Assembly (NCBI GenBank): GCA_016841945.1
Contig: JAENYC010000006.1
Location: 1 to 64,000 of the forward strand
Length of the DNA: 64,000 nucleotides
From: Haloplasma contractile
Lineage (GTDB): Bacteria; Bacillota_I; Bacilli_A; Haloplasmatales; Haloplasmataceae
Direction: 5' to 3'
Shown: in pieces, positions 43,805-53,145 of the stretch
Layout of the letters: each line of letters starts with the position of its first letter
How positions within the stretch are numbered: the first letter of the stretch is position 1
Made by a program: the position numbers and the translations under genes
Notes under the pieces: generated by a model
The model's input: the letters and a program-made list of their open reading frames with translations, nothing else
Told to the model about the DNA's origin: nothing
Databases searched by the model: none

Positions 43805-43941
43805 ATTCAAACTTTTTTATAAAGTATTTAATAAATATTATATAATCAAAAAAGATTTTATTTAAACTTTTTTATAAAATCTTTTTTATTATTTATATCA
43901 AAACTTATCTCAAAATCAAATTCTATTCAAACTTTTTTATA
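43805..43941 (+). repeat. Three spaced copies of ATTCAAACTTTTTTATA
   Basis: Copies at 43805-43821, 43860-43876 (ATTTAAAC variant) and 43925-43941, spaced 55 and 65 bp apart. A reverse-oriented partial copy (ACAAAAAGTTTGATTAA) lies at 45864-45880, on the far side of the ISL3 insertion. The middle copy sits within a hairpin (AAAAGATTTTA with TAAAATCTTTT) that may also end the ABC operon. Multiple spaced sites just upstream of a tnsA relic are what a Tn7-like transposon end (TnsB sites) would show. Confidence 0.55.
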
Positions 43942-43943
43942 TC
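43936..43943 (+). repeat. Left copy of 8-bp target duplication TTTATATC
   Basis: Identical to 45853-45860 on the other side of the ISL3 element. Confidence 0.85.
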
Positions 43944-44018
43944 GTAAGCGTAAAATAGGTTCTTTCCAAAGTTATTGGAGCCATAGAAAAAATATATAGT
44001 AGACTTTCTCGTCTACTT

Positions 44019-45308
44019 TTAGCCTTTTAATGATTCTAGTAATAATACCTTGACCCTCAGTAAATTAAATTGATTCCTTCCATTCATAATCCTTTTTATA
44101 GATTTTAATTTATTGACACTGCCTTCTGCAAGACCGTTATTATAACTATAATTTATCGCATTTTCTACTGCTTCTTGGTCACTTTGTATTCCATTGATAA
44201 AACTATCAATTTCCTGGACCTGAGATTCTCTTGCACGTTTTATCCATTTGCTTAAAGTATCATCTGATTCTTTAAGCAATAAAAGTCTAAATTCCTGTAA
44301 TCGTTCAAATAGTATCTTAATATTTGGATATTTTTTATAGAATTCATCTAATTGATCTTTAGTTATTCCTTTTATTTTTTCAAGTGGTTTGTACAATAAT
44401 TTATTTATTAAACGCTTGTCTATAAGTTCTGTGGGTTCTTTTAATGATGATATATCCTTAGCCAAGCGCTTTTCTTTTGATATAAAAAATCTCAATGCAT
44501 CTACAATTCCAGTATATCCTTTTTGTCTAATATGTTCTGTAATTTTCTTATAGGTCATTCCATCCGCACGCAAATCAATAACTTCATCTCTAAATGAGGA
44601 TAACTTACCATTTCGAGTTCTTCCATACTGCCCATTTACTGGATTAAATCCATCTTTTAAATAATCATCATTACTTGGAAGGCTATATCCTGTCTTTTTA
44701 GATATATCCCTTTTTGTGTACCCTTTATTCCACAATTCAAGCACTTTATTTCTTTTCTGTTCAACTTTCTGAATAGCGTTGATGTGTTCCTTTCCGCGTA
44801 CTGTTATTTTTTCTTTAGGAATATCTTCTTTCTTCATTTTTATGTATTTAGCTACTGTTGTTGGTGAAACACCTAACTTATGCCCAATTGTATTATAACT
44901 ATTTCCACCTTTTGCATATAAGTACCTGGCTTCAATAATTCTTTCTCTACGGCTTAAACCACAAAGATAGTCATAACGTTTCTTCCCGGCTTCAGATGTA
45001 AGTGGTATTTCAATTCTACCAGTAATAATTCGTTTCATATACTTTGAAATAGCTTTCACTAAGTTTTTAACCAAATGAAATCGATCACTTACCTGAATAG
45101 CTTTTGGATGAGCGTTTGCAATGGCTGAACGATAGGTTGCTGATCCGTCACGTGAGACAATTTTAATATTTGGAAATGTAGCAAACCATTCAGTAACTTT
45201 CATACTCTCCCTTGATTCTAATAAATCTATAATACAGTTAGTTTCGATATCTACCATAATTGTTCCATATGATTTCCGCTTTTTAATCGCAAAGTCATCT
45301 ATACACAC
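44019..45308 (-). pseudogene. ISL3 transposase, C-terminal part (after frameshift)
   Basis: A 429-residue segment with the ISL3 DDE domain beginning VCIDDFAIKKRKSYGTIMVD. It continues through SRDGSATYRSAIANAHPKAIQVSDRFHLVKNL and ends in the NNGLAEGSVNKLKSIKRIM region with the catalytic Glu. The visible GTG start at 45308 has no ribosome site. In-frame codons continue upstream (TLVLNKSKIRY) to a run of nine A residues (minus strand, 45341-45349), where the upstream part would join it if one A were absent or skipped. It is therefore the second half of one gene, possibly expressed by slippage. Confidence 0.85.
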
Positions 45309-45318
45309 ATACCTTATT

Positions 45319-45765
45319 TTACTCTTGTTTAAAACTAGAGTTTTTTTTTAGGTAATTACAAATAGAGCTTTTCTTGATATCAACGGTAGTATCTGAAAGG
45401 TATTTCGCTGCCGATACAGAACTCTGTGTCAATGATACTCGTATAATTTCCTCTATCAATCTTTTGGTTTTCTTTCCCTTTGGATCAATAAAATCAAAGG
45501 ATTCTGAAAAGGTATACTTCTTACATTTTGGATTAGTGCAGAACATATTTTTATTTTTTAATACAATAACGACTTTTTTTCCCTGTATTGGCAAGTCCTG
45601 AAAGCTTTTCTTGTATCTAGAATGTACTTTACTACTCTCCACTCCACATTTTGGACATGGTAGCGACTCTTTATTAGATTTTACATTAATATATAGTGTA
45701 TCATCTATAACCTCATGCGATATATAGTCAAGACATTCATCTAACATTTTAATTATTTCGTCCAT
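45319..45765 (-). pseudogene. ISL3 transposase, N-terminal part (before frameshift)
   Basis: A 148-residue segment with the zinc-finger domain (LPCPKCGVESSKVHSRYKK, MFCTNPKCKKYTF). A helix-turn-helix region (SSVSAAKYLSDTTVDIKKSS) follows before it runs out of frame after NYLKKNSSFKQE. The start ATG has a perfect GGAGG site just inside the right inverted repeat. The nine-A tract at 45341-45349 is where its frame and that of the downstream half meet. Confidence 0.85.
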
Positions 45766-45852
45766 AAGATACCTCCACGTTTGGGACCTTTATTATAACA
45801 TGTTTTGACATATTTTTCCAACAACTTTGGAAAGAACCTATTTGACGCTTAC

Positions 45853-45860
45853 TTTATATC
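45853..45860 (+). repeat. Right copy of 8-bp target duplication TTTATATC
   Basis: Matches 43936-43943 exactly. Confidence 0.85.
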
Positions 45861-45878
45861 CTTACAAAAAGTTTGATT

Positions 45879-45917
45879 AAAATCGCCTTTAGAGTATATT
45901 TTGCCTAAGGCGATTTT
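45879..45917 (+). terminator. Hairpin with terminator features upstream of the tnsA relic
   Basis: AAAATCGCCTT (45879-45889) pairs perfectly with AAGGCGATTTT (45907-45917), followed by TT. No gene directly precedes it apart from the ISL3 element. Confidence 0.6.
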
Positions 45918-46009
45918 TTGTGATATATAATGAGTTGATACAAGATTATATAAAATATGTTGTTAATTTGTCTACAAGAAAAAGGTTGCAAAATATTTAA
46001 AAATTCATA

Positions 46010-46265
46010 TAGGAAGGCAGGGGTTAAGGACAAGGAAAGATTATGAACCATGGATAACTATTCAGGATGTATTATCACAAGGTAATTCTACAAGAGTTAG
46101 AGGTATTACAACTGGTAGACAACATGATTTTTTATCTAAATAGAATCAAGTTTCCACTTTTTAGATCACGTTTATCAAGATTTTAGAGAACAGTTTCTAT
46201 TTAATTTAGTTGAAACAGTACTAATTGCTGATGAACTTGGAATTTAACATCCTGTTATGTAGGTG
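46010..46265 (+). pseudogene. tnsA: Decayed tnsA (Tn7-type endonuclease), fragment 1
   Basis: With frameshifts and stops allowed, the plus strand reads EGRG, GQGKDYEPWITIQDV, LSQGNSTRVRG, TTGRQHDFLS. After a gap it reads DHVYQDFREQF and NLVETVLIADELGI, then HP. Tn7 TnsA has the same order: EGRGQGHGKDYIPWLTVQEV, a KTGRVHHLLSDLE segment, DIREQFPLLP, and IKHP. At least three disabling lesions are visible (stop and lost base near 46025, TAG at 46141, TAA at 46245). The orientation is away from glmS, as in Tn7. The rest of the gene and tnsB/C/D are not recognisable. Confidence 0.8.
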
Positions 46266-46604
46266 GATTAATCGTATAAATTATATACTGTTCACTAATA
46301 GAGATTTTTTGAATAAATATTTTAGATGAAGAATTTTCTTAATATGCTGTTATTTAAGTAATAAACTTTAATTGTAAAATTAAGAGTATACAATTAAAGG
46401 TAATTAATAGGAGCAATGAACTAAATAAAAGGATAATATTTAAGCAAGTATTTATTTGAAATTAATTATGATTAAAATAATTTTGATTACTTGCAAACCT
46501 AAAATTTCTGGTAAATTAAAAAAGCAGGTGAATAGAACATACGCCTAAAGCTACAATATAATTTAAATAAATTGTATTGAGATTCGAACTTATTGAGGTG
46601 ATTA
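46266..46604. other. Non-coding stretch between the two tnsA relics
   Basis: AT-rich sequence with stops in every frame. I see no gene, RNA or clear repeat here; it may be decayed transposon DNA. Confidence 0.4.
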
Positions 46605-46722
46605 ATTTGGATAAAAGAAGAGCAATCAAAAATATAGAAAAATTAATATAAGAAGGGAGGGACAGGGACAGTTTGAAACCTATAAACCTTGGTTAAGAAT
46701 TAAGGACGTTCCCTCTCCTTGA
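46605..46722 (+). pseudogene. tnsA: Decayed tnsA, fragment 2 (5' end only)
   Basis: After a plausible ribosome site and start, the plus strand reads DKRRAIKNIEKLI, a stop, EGR, then in the next frame GQGQFETYKPWLRIKDVPS before homology ends. This is the same N-terminal TnsA region as fragment 1 but clearly diverged from it, so it derives from a second element, not from a recent duplication. Same orientation as fragment 1. Confidence 0.7.
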
Positions 46723-46804
46723 TTAATTTATTTTAACAATCTTACTCTAAGTTTTTAAGTCCAATAATTCTAACATCAATCCTACAGTTAAACTTTAACT
46801 AATC

Positions 46805-46837
46805 AATAACATTGGAGAGAACCACATTGACACTTAC
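46805..46837. repeat. Solo relic of an ISL3-type inverted repeat end
   Basis: AATAACATTGGAGAGAACC and the following bases to CACTTAC match the right end of the intact ISL3 element at 26 of 33 positions, in the same orientation as that right end. No partner end or transposase is present nearby. Confidence 0.6.
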
Positions 46838-46904
46838 GATAAAAGTATGGTTTATTGAATTTTATTTTTTTGTATTATGCAAAAACTTTTTTTATAAGAC
46901 AATT

Positions 46905-46933
46905 TTCGACAAAATTACATTTAAATCTATAAT
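46905..46933 (+). promoter_or_regulatory. Candidate promoter upstream of the 179-residue secreted protein
   Basis: TTCGAC (46905-46910), 17-bp spacer, TATAAT (46928-46933). Good -10, imperfect -35. The leader would be about 110 nt. Confidence 0.4.
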
Positions 46934-47053
46934 ATAGTTTAAAGGGAAAGGGTTTATATAATAATAAAGTTATCCTAGATGATAATATATCGATTTAAAG
47001 ATAATTATTATTTACTTTCCTGAAAATAATTATATTAAAATGGAGGAAAAAGT

Positions 47054-47593
47054 ATGAAAAGAGTTATGTTTCTATTTGTGATTACGTTAATAACGTTATT
47101 TAGTTTGAATATAGATGTTGAAGCTGCTACTACTGATTTTGTTACAATAAGACCTGACACAGATGAATATATTATAAATGATGATGGAAGATTTGAACAA
47201 GATTATGACAATATTAATTTAGAATGGTTGGGTCTTGATTATAATACATTGGTTAATCAGGGTTATGACTATCTAGAAATTTCAATAAGTATATTTGTTG
47301 CTGAGATTGATGATGGATATCAATGGTTTTTCATATACAATGGTTCTGATAATGATGATATGATGCTTGATAGTAAATATATAGAGCATGGTGTTGGTTA
47401 TAAGGAAACTGGTTATTCATGCGAAACAATAATATTTAGAATTAGTCTTGATGATTTAGATGATACCAATGATGTTGCAGATAATTTTTTTACTATAAGA
47501 TATGGAGCTAGTGGAAATTATGATGATGATTGGAAAAATAAAGATTTAAAGATAAGTATTATTCCTAAACATTGGCTTGTTGAACCTTTCTAG
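47054..47593 (+). CDS. Acidic secreted protein of unknown function
   Basis: A 179-residue protein with a signal peptide (KRVMFLFVITLITLFSLNIDVEA). The mature region is very rich in Asp and Tyr (DDGYQWFFIYNGSDNDDMM, DDLDDTNDVADN, ASGNYDDDWKNKD). The strand-like pattern suggests a beta-sandwich, possibly calcium binding, but that is a guess. One Cys. No family recognised. It precedes two very large ABC proteins by 325 bp, repeating the secreted-protein plus ABC arrangement seen at 40956-43785 and 54973-57330. Confidence 0.6.
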   Translation: MKRVMFLFVITLITLFSLNIDVEAATTDFVTIRPDTDEYIINDDGRFEQDYDNINLEWLGLDYNTLVNQGYDYLEISISIFVAEIDDGYQWFFIYNGSDNDDMMLDSKYIEHGVGYKETGYSCETIIFRISLDDLDDTNDVADNFFTIRYGASGNYDDDWKNKDLKISIIPKHWLVEPF

Positions 47594-47918
47594 TTTATTA
47601 AAAAGTAATTTATTACACATATTTATGTGAATAATCATTATATCTAGTGTTTGTTATACTATATAGATCCTTTCTCAAAGATATAATTATACGACAACTC
47701 CCTTGACAAGCTCTGTATTTTATTCTTCTGATTTGAATACTTAACATATATATTAAATGATAATTATATTTTAAAGGACTAGAATTATAGAATTAGATTT
47801 TGCTTATTTTTCATTTATATAAAAAGATTTATCTGAAATTATAATATTACAGTAAGGTAAAAAAGTCTAATCAATTTAATATTCAATTTTTATGAGAAAA
47901 TTTTTGTAGGGGGGAAAT
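47594..47918. other. Intergenic stretch before the large ABC pair
   Basis: No gene is visible. A weak hairpin around ACACATATTTATGTG (47616-47630) may end the upstream transcript. A TTGACA at 47703-47708 lacks a convincing -10. Nothing else could be supported. Confidence 0.4.
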
Positions 47919-50465
47919 ATGTTAGAGATCAAAAATATACAAAAATATTATAAAACTAAAAATGAAAAAATACATGCTTTGAAAAAAATTAATTTAAAAT
48001 TTGAACAAAGAGGATTAGTGGTTCTAACGGGAAAAAGTGGTAGTGGTAAATCCACATTGCTTAATTTAATTGGTGGTTTAGATTATTATGATAGTGGTGA
48101 AATGATTATAAAAGGGATAAAAACACATCAATTTAGTCACCAATCATTAGATGCTTATCGAAATACTTATGTCGGATTTGTTTTTCAAGAATTCTATCTC
48201 ATCAATAGCTTGTCTGTTTATGATAATCTTTCTATCTCATTGGAGTTACAAAATTATTCTAAAGATAAAATTGATTATAAGATAGATGAAATTTTAAAAC
48301 AAGTTGATCTTTTAGAATATAAGGAAAGTAAACCCAATGAGTTAAGTGGTGGGCAAAAACAAAGAATAGCTTTAGCTAGAGTTTTAATTAAAGACCCACA
48401 TATTATTTTGGCAGATGAACCAACAGGTAATTTAGACAGTGAAACAGGAACGATTATATTTGAATTATTAAAAAAGTTATCAAAAACAAAATTGGTGATT
48501 ATGGTCACTCACGATATTGAATTTGCGCATCTTTATGGTGATAGAATCATTGAATTAAAAGATGGTGAAGTTATAAATGATTATCTTAATGAACATAAGG
48601 ATGAAAATGAAGTCATCTATGATGGTCATAATGATATAAAGCATATTATTAAGATATCTAAAGGTCAAAAAATATCTAATTATCTTATTAACTATATCAA
48701 TAATATATTAATCGAAAGCGAAGAGAAATTATATATCACAATTGAGAAGGATACAGTATTAAAGAATATCACTAGAAAACAAAATGAAAAAAAGTTTGAA
48801 ATGATAGATTCAAAAAATGAACCCTTTAATTTAAAAAAGACTAAATTACCTTTTAAGTATGCATTTAAATTTGCATTGAATAGTTTATTTAAGAAGAAAT
48901 TTAGACTTATTTTAATGTTGTGCTTAATTATTTTTTCTTTAATATTTATTGGTGTAGCCACTAATTTAACACTTTATAACCCATATAAAGCAACCAATTT
49001 GACATTTTCTAAAATGAGTATAACCACACTTCCTTTAAGGAAACAAGAACTAGTTTGTGAATCAAATGAAACAGATTGCACGTATATAGATTCTTTTGAA
49101 TCGTATGATGTAGAAGATGTTTCATATTTTAATATAAAATATCCCAGTATAAAATTTATTAAAACATATGATAAGGAAGTGAGCATAGAACAACTTGTAT
49201 CAAATGACCCGACTTTGAATTCATATTATCAAGTACAGGGTTTTGGTTCAGTCACTATCTTAGATGAAGATCAAAATATATTTAGATTATATGATGGTCA
49301 GTATCCTAGTACTAATGAAATCGCTATTACTGATTATATGGCAGAAATGTTTATATATCATGAGGTTTTTCCTGATGTAGATGAATTTTCTGATTTAATT
49401 AATAAAGAATTAATGATATTTGATTCTCCTGTAAGAATATCTGGAATTATTAAAACTGATATTGATAAATTTTCTTCTTATAAAGATAGCACTAATAAGC
49501 CTAGAGAATTTATTTATTATAGAAGTCAGGGTAAATACAGGCAATTATATATGACTCAATCAACATATACTATACTTAATTCTATAGGTCCTTTAAATAT
49601 AAATGTTGATTTTAATTTTATTGATCAATCCTATTATGGTAAGGTATCTGGTATTAAAACTGAATATCATAATTATTTATTGGGTCGCTTACCTGAAAAA
49701 GATGATGAAATCGTCATAAATCAATCAACATTTAGTGATTTAGGATTTTCAACTGATAATATCAATCATTATCTAGAAAACACAATAGAACTTACTTTTT
49801 TAGATTATTCATATACTTATACGATTGTTGGAATTATAAACGATAATCAAGAGGTAACGGTACCGTTTAACTTCATGTTTTATGATAAGGAGCATACCCG
49901 TATAATTGATTTGTATAATGAAATAGAAGCAAGTGTAGTCCTTGGAGATGATGAAAAAGAAAACACACAATTTCTTAGTGATTTAAATTCTCATGGTTAT
50001 CGTCATGATACTTTTTATAGTGACGAAATTTATAGTATCCAAGATTCCATCCATCTATTTAAACTATTATTTTATATAATTGGGTTAGTGTTTTTAATCT
50101 TTGGTTCAGTTTTAATTTTTACATTTATGTTATTTAGTATTAAAGAGAAACAAAAAGATATCGGTATTTTACGTGCGATTGGAGCGAAAGGGATAGATGT
50201 AGGAAAAATTCTTATGATTGAAGGAATCATCATAGCTTTAATTTCAAGTATTATTGCCAGTATGGTTGTGATGATTTTAACTAGAAATATAAATGATTCA
50301 TTGATAAAAGAACTTAATTTAAACCTTGTCGTATTATACCATCATCCACTAAGTATCTTAATTATTATTTTTACTACTATATTAATTATAACTGTATCAT
50401 CATTTATCCCAATTAAAAAGCTGATTTTGATGAGACCAATTAAGGTTATAAAAGGAATAGGTTAG
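47919..50465 (+). CDS. Large fused ABC ATPase/FtsX-like permease (first of second pair)
   Basis: An 848-residue protein. Residues 1-225 form the ATPase (GKSGSGKST, LSGGQKQRIALA, IILADEPTGNLD). A linker of about 90 residues not usual in MacB follows (HIIKISKGQKISNYLINYIN). Then come a membrane helix near residue 335 (LILMLCLIIFSLIFIGVAT), a large extracellular domain of about 350 residues with Cys pairs (LVCESNETDCTYI), and three C-terminal helices with KEKQKDIGILRAIGAKG. It is 11 bp from a paralogue of the same architecture. Likely a peptide-handling mechanotransmission transporter; substrate unknown. Confidence 0.85.
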   Translation: MLEIKNIQKYYKTKNEKIHALKKINLKFEQRGLVVLTGKSGSGKSTLLNLIGGLDYYDSGEMIIKGIKTHQFSHQSLDAYRNTYVGFVFQEFYLINSLSVYDNLSISLELQNYSKDKIDYKIDEILKQVDLLEYKESKPNELSGGQKQRIALARVLIKDPHIILADEPTGNLDSETGTIIFELLKKLSKTKLVIMVTHDIEFAHLYGDRIIELKDGEVINDYLNEHKDENEVIYDGHNDIKHIIKISKGQKISNYLINYINNILIESEEKLYITIEKDTVLKNITRKQNEKKFEMIDSKNEPFNLKKTKLPFKYAFKFALNSLFKKKFRLILMLCLIIFSLIFIGVATNLTLYNPYKATNLTFSKMSITTLPLRKQELVCESNETDCTYIDSFESYDVEDVSYFNIKYPSIKFIKTYDKEVSIEQLVSNDPTLNSYYQVQGFGSVTILDEDQNIFRLYDGQYPSTNEIAITDYMAEMFIYHEVFPDVDEFSDLINKELMIFDSPVRISGIIKTDIDKFSSYKDSTNKPREFIYYRSQGKYRQLYMTQSTYTILNSIGPLNINVDFNFIDQSYYGKVSGIKTEYHNYLLGRLPEKDDEIVINQSTFSDLGFSTDNINHYLENTIELTFLDYSYTYTIVGIINDNQEVTVPFNFMFYDKEHTRIIDLYNEIEASVVLGDDEKENTQFLSDLNSHGYRHDTFYSDEIYSIQDSIHLFKLLFYIIGLVFLIFGSVLIFTFMLFSIKEKQKDIGILRAIGAKGIDVGKILMIEGIIIALISSIIASMVVMILTRNINDSLIKELNLNLVVLYHHPLSILIIIFTTILIITVSSFIPIKKLILMRPIKVIKGIG

Positions 50466-50476
50466 GGGAGTAGAAC

Positions 50477-53080
50477 ATGTTAGAAATTAAGAATATAGGA
50501 AAAATATATCGCTTTAAAAAAACAAAGGTTCAAGCTTTAAGTGGAGTTAACTTACAATTTGAACGTCATGGGTTTATCGTTATTACTGGAAAGAGTGGTA
50601 GTGGTAAATCAACTTTATTAAATTTAATCGGTGGTTTAGATCAATTTGATAAAGGTGAAATTATTCTAAATCATCAAAGTACTAAAGACTTTAATCAATC
50701 TTCCTGGGATAACTATAGAAATACTTATGTCGGATTTGTCTTTCAAGAGTTTTATTTAATTGAAGAATATACAGTAGGTAAAAATATTGCTTTAGCGTTA
50801 GAACTTCAAGGTTACTCAAAAGAAGAGATAAAGGACAAAGTAAAAGATATTTTAAAACAAGTGGACCTAATTAATTTAATGAATCGGAAACCATCTGAAT
50901 TAAGTGGTGGACAAAAACAAAGAATCGCAATAGCAAGAGCGTTAATCAAAAACCCAGAAATTATTCTTTGTGATGAGCCAACAGGAAACTTAGATAGTCA
51001 AACAGGAGAATTAATTTTATCAACCTTAAAGAAACTATCAAAAGAAAAATTAATTATTATGGTTACTCATGATAAAGAATTTGCGAATAAATATGGTGAT
51101 AGAATCATTGAATTAAAAGATGGTGTTGTGATTAAAGATACCGAGAATAAAAATGAACAATCAAAAATATACAGTCTAACGAATAAAACAGTGATTGAAT
51201 TACCAAAAGGAAAAAAACTAGATGAAGATGTCATTCATTATTTAGATAAAAAATTAGAATTTGATGATTTATATCTGTCTATCAGTAATCAAAATTATGT
51301 TAAAGATGATATAGATAAACCTAAAGAGACAAAGGAACTAAAGAATATAAAACGACAATCAATGATAGAAGATCGTAATAATTTATTAAAAATACCGTCA
51401 TTCTCATTTAAAAATGGTCTTGTCTTGGCATTTAGTAGTATTTTTCATAAAAAATTTAGACTTTTCTTAATGTTGTTTTTATTTATAGCTTCATTAATCT
51501 TTGTCGGTGTATTTTTGACATTTAGTTTTTATAATCCAAAACAAGCAATGGTAGAAACTTTTGAACAAGCTAATTTAAAAATGATTCCTTTTACAAAACA
51601 ACAAGAAGTATTTTGTTTTGAAGAGACTTGTTTTAAAAACATTGACGTTGATATATCAGATGATGAAATTATTCATTTAACTAATGAATTTCAAGGGATT
51701 AACTTTTATAAATCAATGAAAACATATTTGAAAATCCCAAATGCTCAAAGGTATACGATGAATTACTTTTATCAAGATGCTTTTACAAGAATCAGTATCA
51801 TTGAAAACAACACTCATTTAAATATAATTGGAGAATATCCTCAAAATAACGATGAAATTATGATTACTGACTATATGGCATTCATGATGAGACATTATCA
51901 CTTTGTGAAAGGAACATCTAATCAAAATGTGATTGGAAAATCACTCTATGATTTCACAATATCAGGTATCATTGAAACCAATTTTAAAAAGTATGAAAGT
52001 CAAAGTATAGATTTTGAAAATTATTATCATTCTCAATTTATTATAGACTATAATGAAGTTTATGGACAAATATTAATGACAAAAGAAACATATGACAGCT
52101 ATTTAAATAATCACCTATCAAACATTGAGTTTTCATTTGATAAAAACCATGGTCAAAATATTACCATGGTGTCTACTCATCATGTTAATCAAGCATCATT
52201 AGTAGGAAATTTACCTACAAAAAGCGATGAAATAGTGGTGAGTGAATCTTATTTAGAAAATGTGATATTAGAAGATTTAGAATTAACTGATTTAGATAAA
52301 GAGAATTACACGACTATACTTGGTAATTATTATCCATTTCATCACAATGTGGTAATTGAAGAAAGATATAATGGTGCAAATCATATCGTTATTGATAAAG
52401 AATATAAAATAGTAGGGGTAAAGAAAGAGGAAACAGATTATGATATTATCTTTTATGATACGGAGTATCAATTCCTTAATCAGCATAATAATATTTCCTA
52501 TGGTGTCGCTGTACTTGGTAATGATTCAAAAACAAATGCTTCATTTATTTACTTATTAGATTGGGAACAATATCGTAGTAAAACAGCTTACAGCGATGAT
52601 TTACATCGATTACCTTTTACTATTAATCGATTAAAAAGCTTACTCACAATTATAAGTGGTATCTTTATAGGTTTTGCAGTGGGTATGATTTTCTTCTTTA
52701 TTTCATCAAGTATAAATAGTAGACAAAAAGATATCGGAACATTACGAGCATTAGGTGCAAAAGGAAAAGATATCGGTATGATTTTTCTTTATGAAGCACT
52801 TATGATTGTATTAGTTGCTGCAATCATTTCGAATAGTCTTTTGTTTTGTATTATTAAATTTATTAATAGCTATATTACTAAAGGAATAAAAATTCAATCT
52901 AATTTTTTAACTATACATACAAATGGTTTTGATTTAGAAATCGTTGTTTTATATATGAACTTCTATGTCATTTTATATACGATATTACTAGCCATAATCA
53001 TTGTTCTATTCTCAACATATATACCGATTAGAAGAATCACATTGATGAAGCCAATCAATGCGATTAAGAAGGCATTCTAA
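50477..53080 (+). CDS. Large fused ABC ATPase/FtsX-like permease (second of second pair)
   Basis: An 867-residue paralogue of the preceding protein. It has the same ATPase (GKSGSGKST, LSGGQKQRIAIA, IILCDEPTGNLD) and the same linker (VIELPKGKKLDEDVIHYLDK). An N-terminal membrane helix near residue 330 precedes a large outer domain that also starts with a Cys pair (EVFCFEETCFKNI). The C-terminus contains NSRQKDIGTLRALGAKGKD. The shared linker and Cys pair distinguish this pair from the shorter pair at 4447-8644. The two proteins probably heterodimerise. A GGGGAG site precedes ATG. Confidence 0.85.
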   Translation: MLEIKNIGKIYRFKKTKVQALSGVNLQFERHGFIVITGKSGSGKSTLLNLIGGLDQFDKGEIILNHQSTKDFNQSSWDNYRNTYVGFVFQEFYLIEEYTVGKNIALALELQGYSKEEIKDKVKDILKQVDLINLMNRKPSELSGGQKQRIAIARALIKNPEIILCDEPTGNLDSQTGELILSTLKKLSKEKLIIMVTHDKEFANKYGDRIIELKDGVVIKDTENKNEQSKIYSLTNKTVIELPKGKKLDEDVIHYLDKKLEFDDLYLSISNQNYVKDDIDKPKETKELKNIKRQSMIEDRNNLLKIPSFSFKNGLVLAFSSIFHKKFRLFLMLFLFIASLIFVGVFLTFSFYNPKQAMVETFEQANLKMIPFTKQQEVFCFEETCFKNIDVDISDDEIIHLTNEFQGINFYKSMKTYLKIPNAQRYTMNYFYQDAFTRISIIENNTHLNIIGEYPQNNDEIMITDYMAFMMRHYHFVKGTSNQNVIGKSLYDFTISGIIETNFKKYESQSIDFENYYHSQFIIDYNEVYGQILMTKETYDSYLNNHLSNIEFSFDKNHGQNITMVSTHHVNQASLVGNLPTKSDEIVVSESYLENVILEDLELTDLDKENYTTILGNYYPFHHNVVIEERYNGANHIVIDKEYKIVGVKKEETDYDIIFYDTEYQFLNQHNNISYGVAVLGNDSKTNASFIYLLDWEQYRSKTAYSDDLHRLPFTINRLKSLLTIISGIFIGFAVGMIFFFISSSINSRQKDIGTLRALGAKGKDIGMIFLYEALMIVLVAAIISNSLLFCIIKFINSYITKGIKIQSNFLTIHTNGFDLEIVVLYMNFYVILYTILLAIIIVLFSTYIPIRRITLMKPINAIKKAF

Positions 53081-53145
53081 CATACAAAAAAACACACGTG
53101 GATTAATAATCTATGTATATTTTTTAATTAAATTAGTGTGTATTA

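Larger units (their letters stand above)
43944..45852. mobile_element. Complete ISL3-family insertion sequence (1909 bp)
   Basis: Bounded by 36-bp terminal inverted repeats (43944-43979 and 45817-45852, 34 of 36 identical, beginning GTAAGCGT and containing GGTTCTTTCCAAAGTT). It is flanked by perfect 8-bp direct repeats TTTATATC, the duplication size known for ISL3 elements. It carries one transposase on the minus strand, split by a frameshift. The intact ends and duplication show a relatively recent insertion, into the spacer of an inverted repeat in the tnsA-proximal repeat region. Confidence 0.93.

Noticed and set aside
43805-43941. Possible short CRISPR array
   Set aside because: Only three imperfect 17-bp repeats, AT-only spacers of unequal length, and no cas genes.
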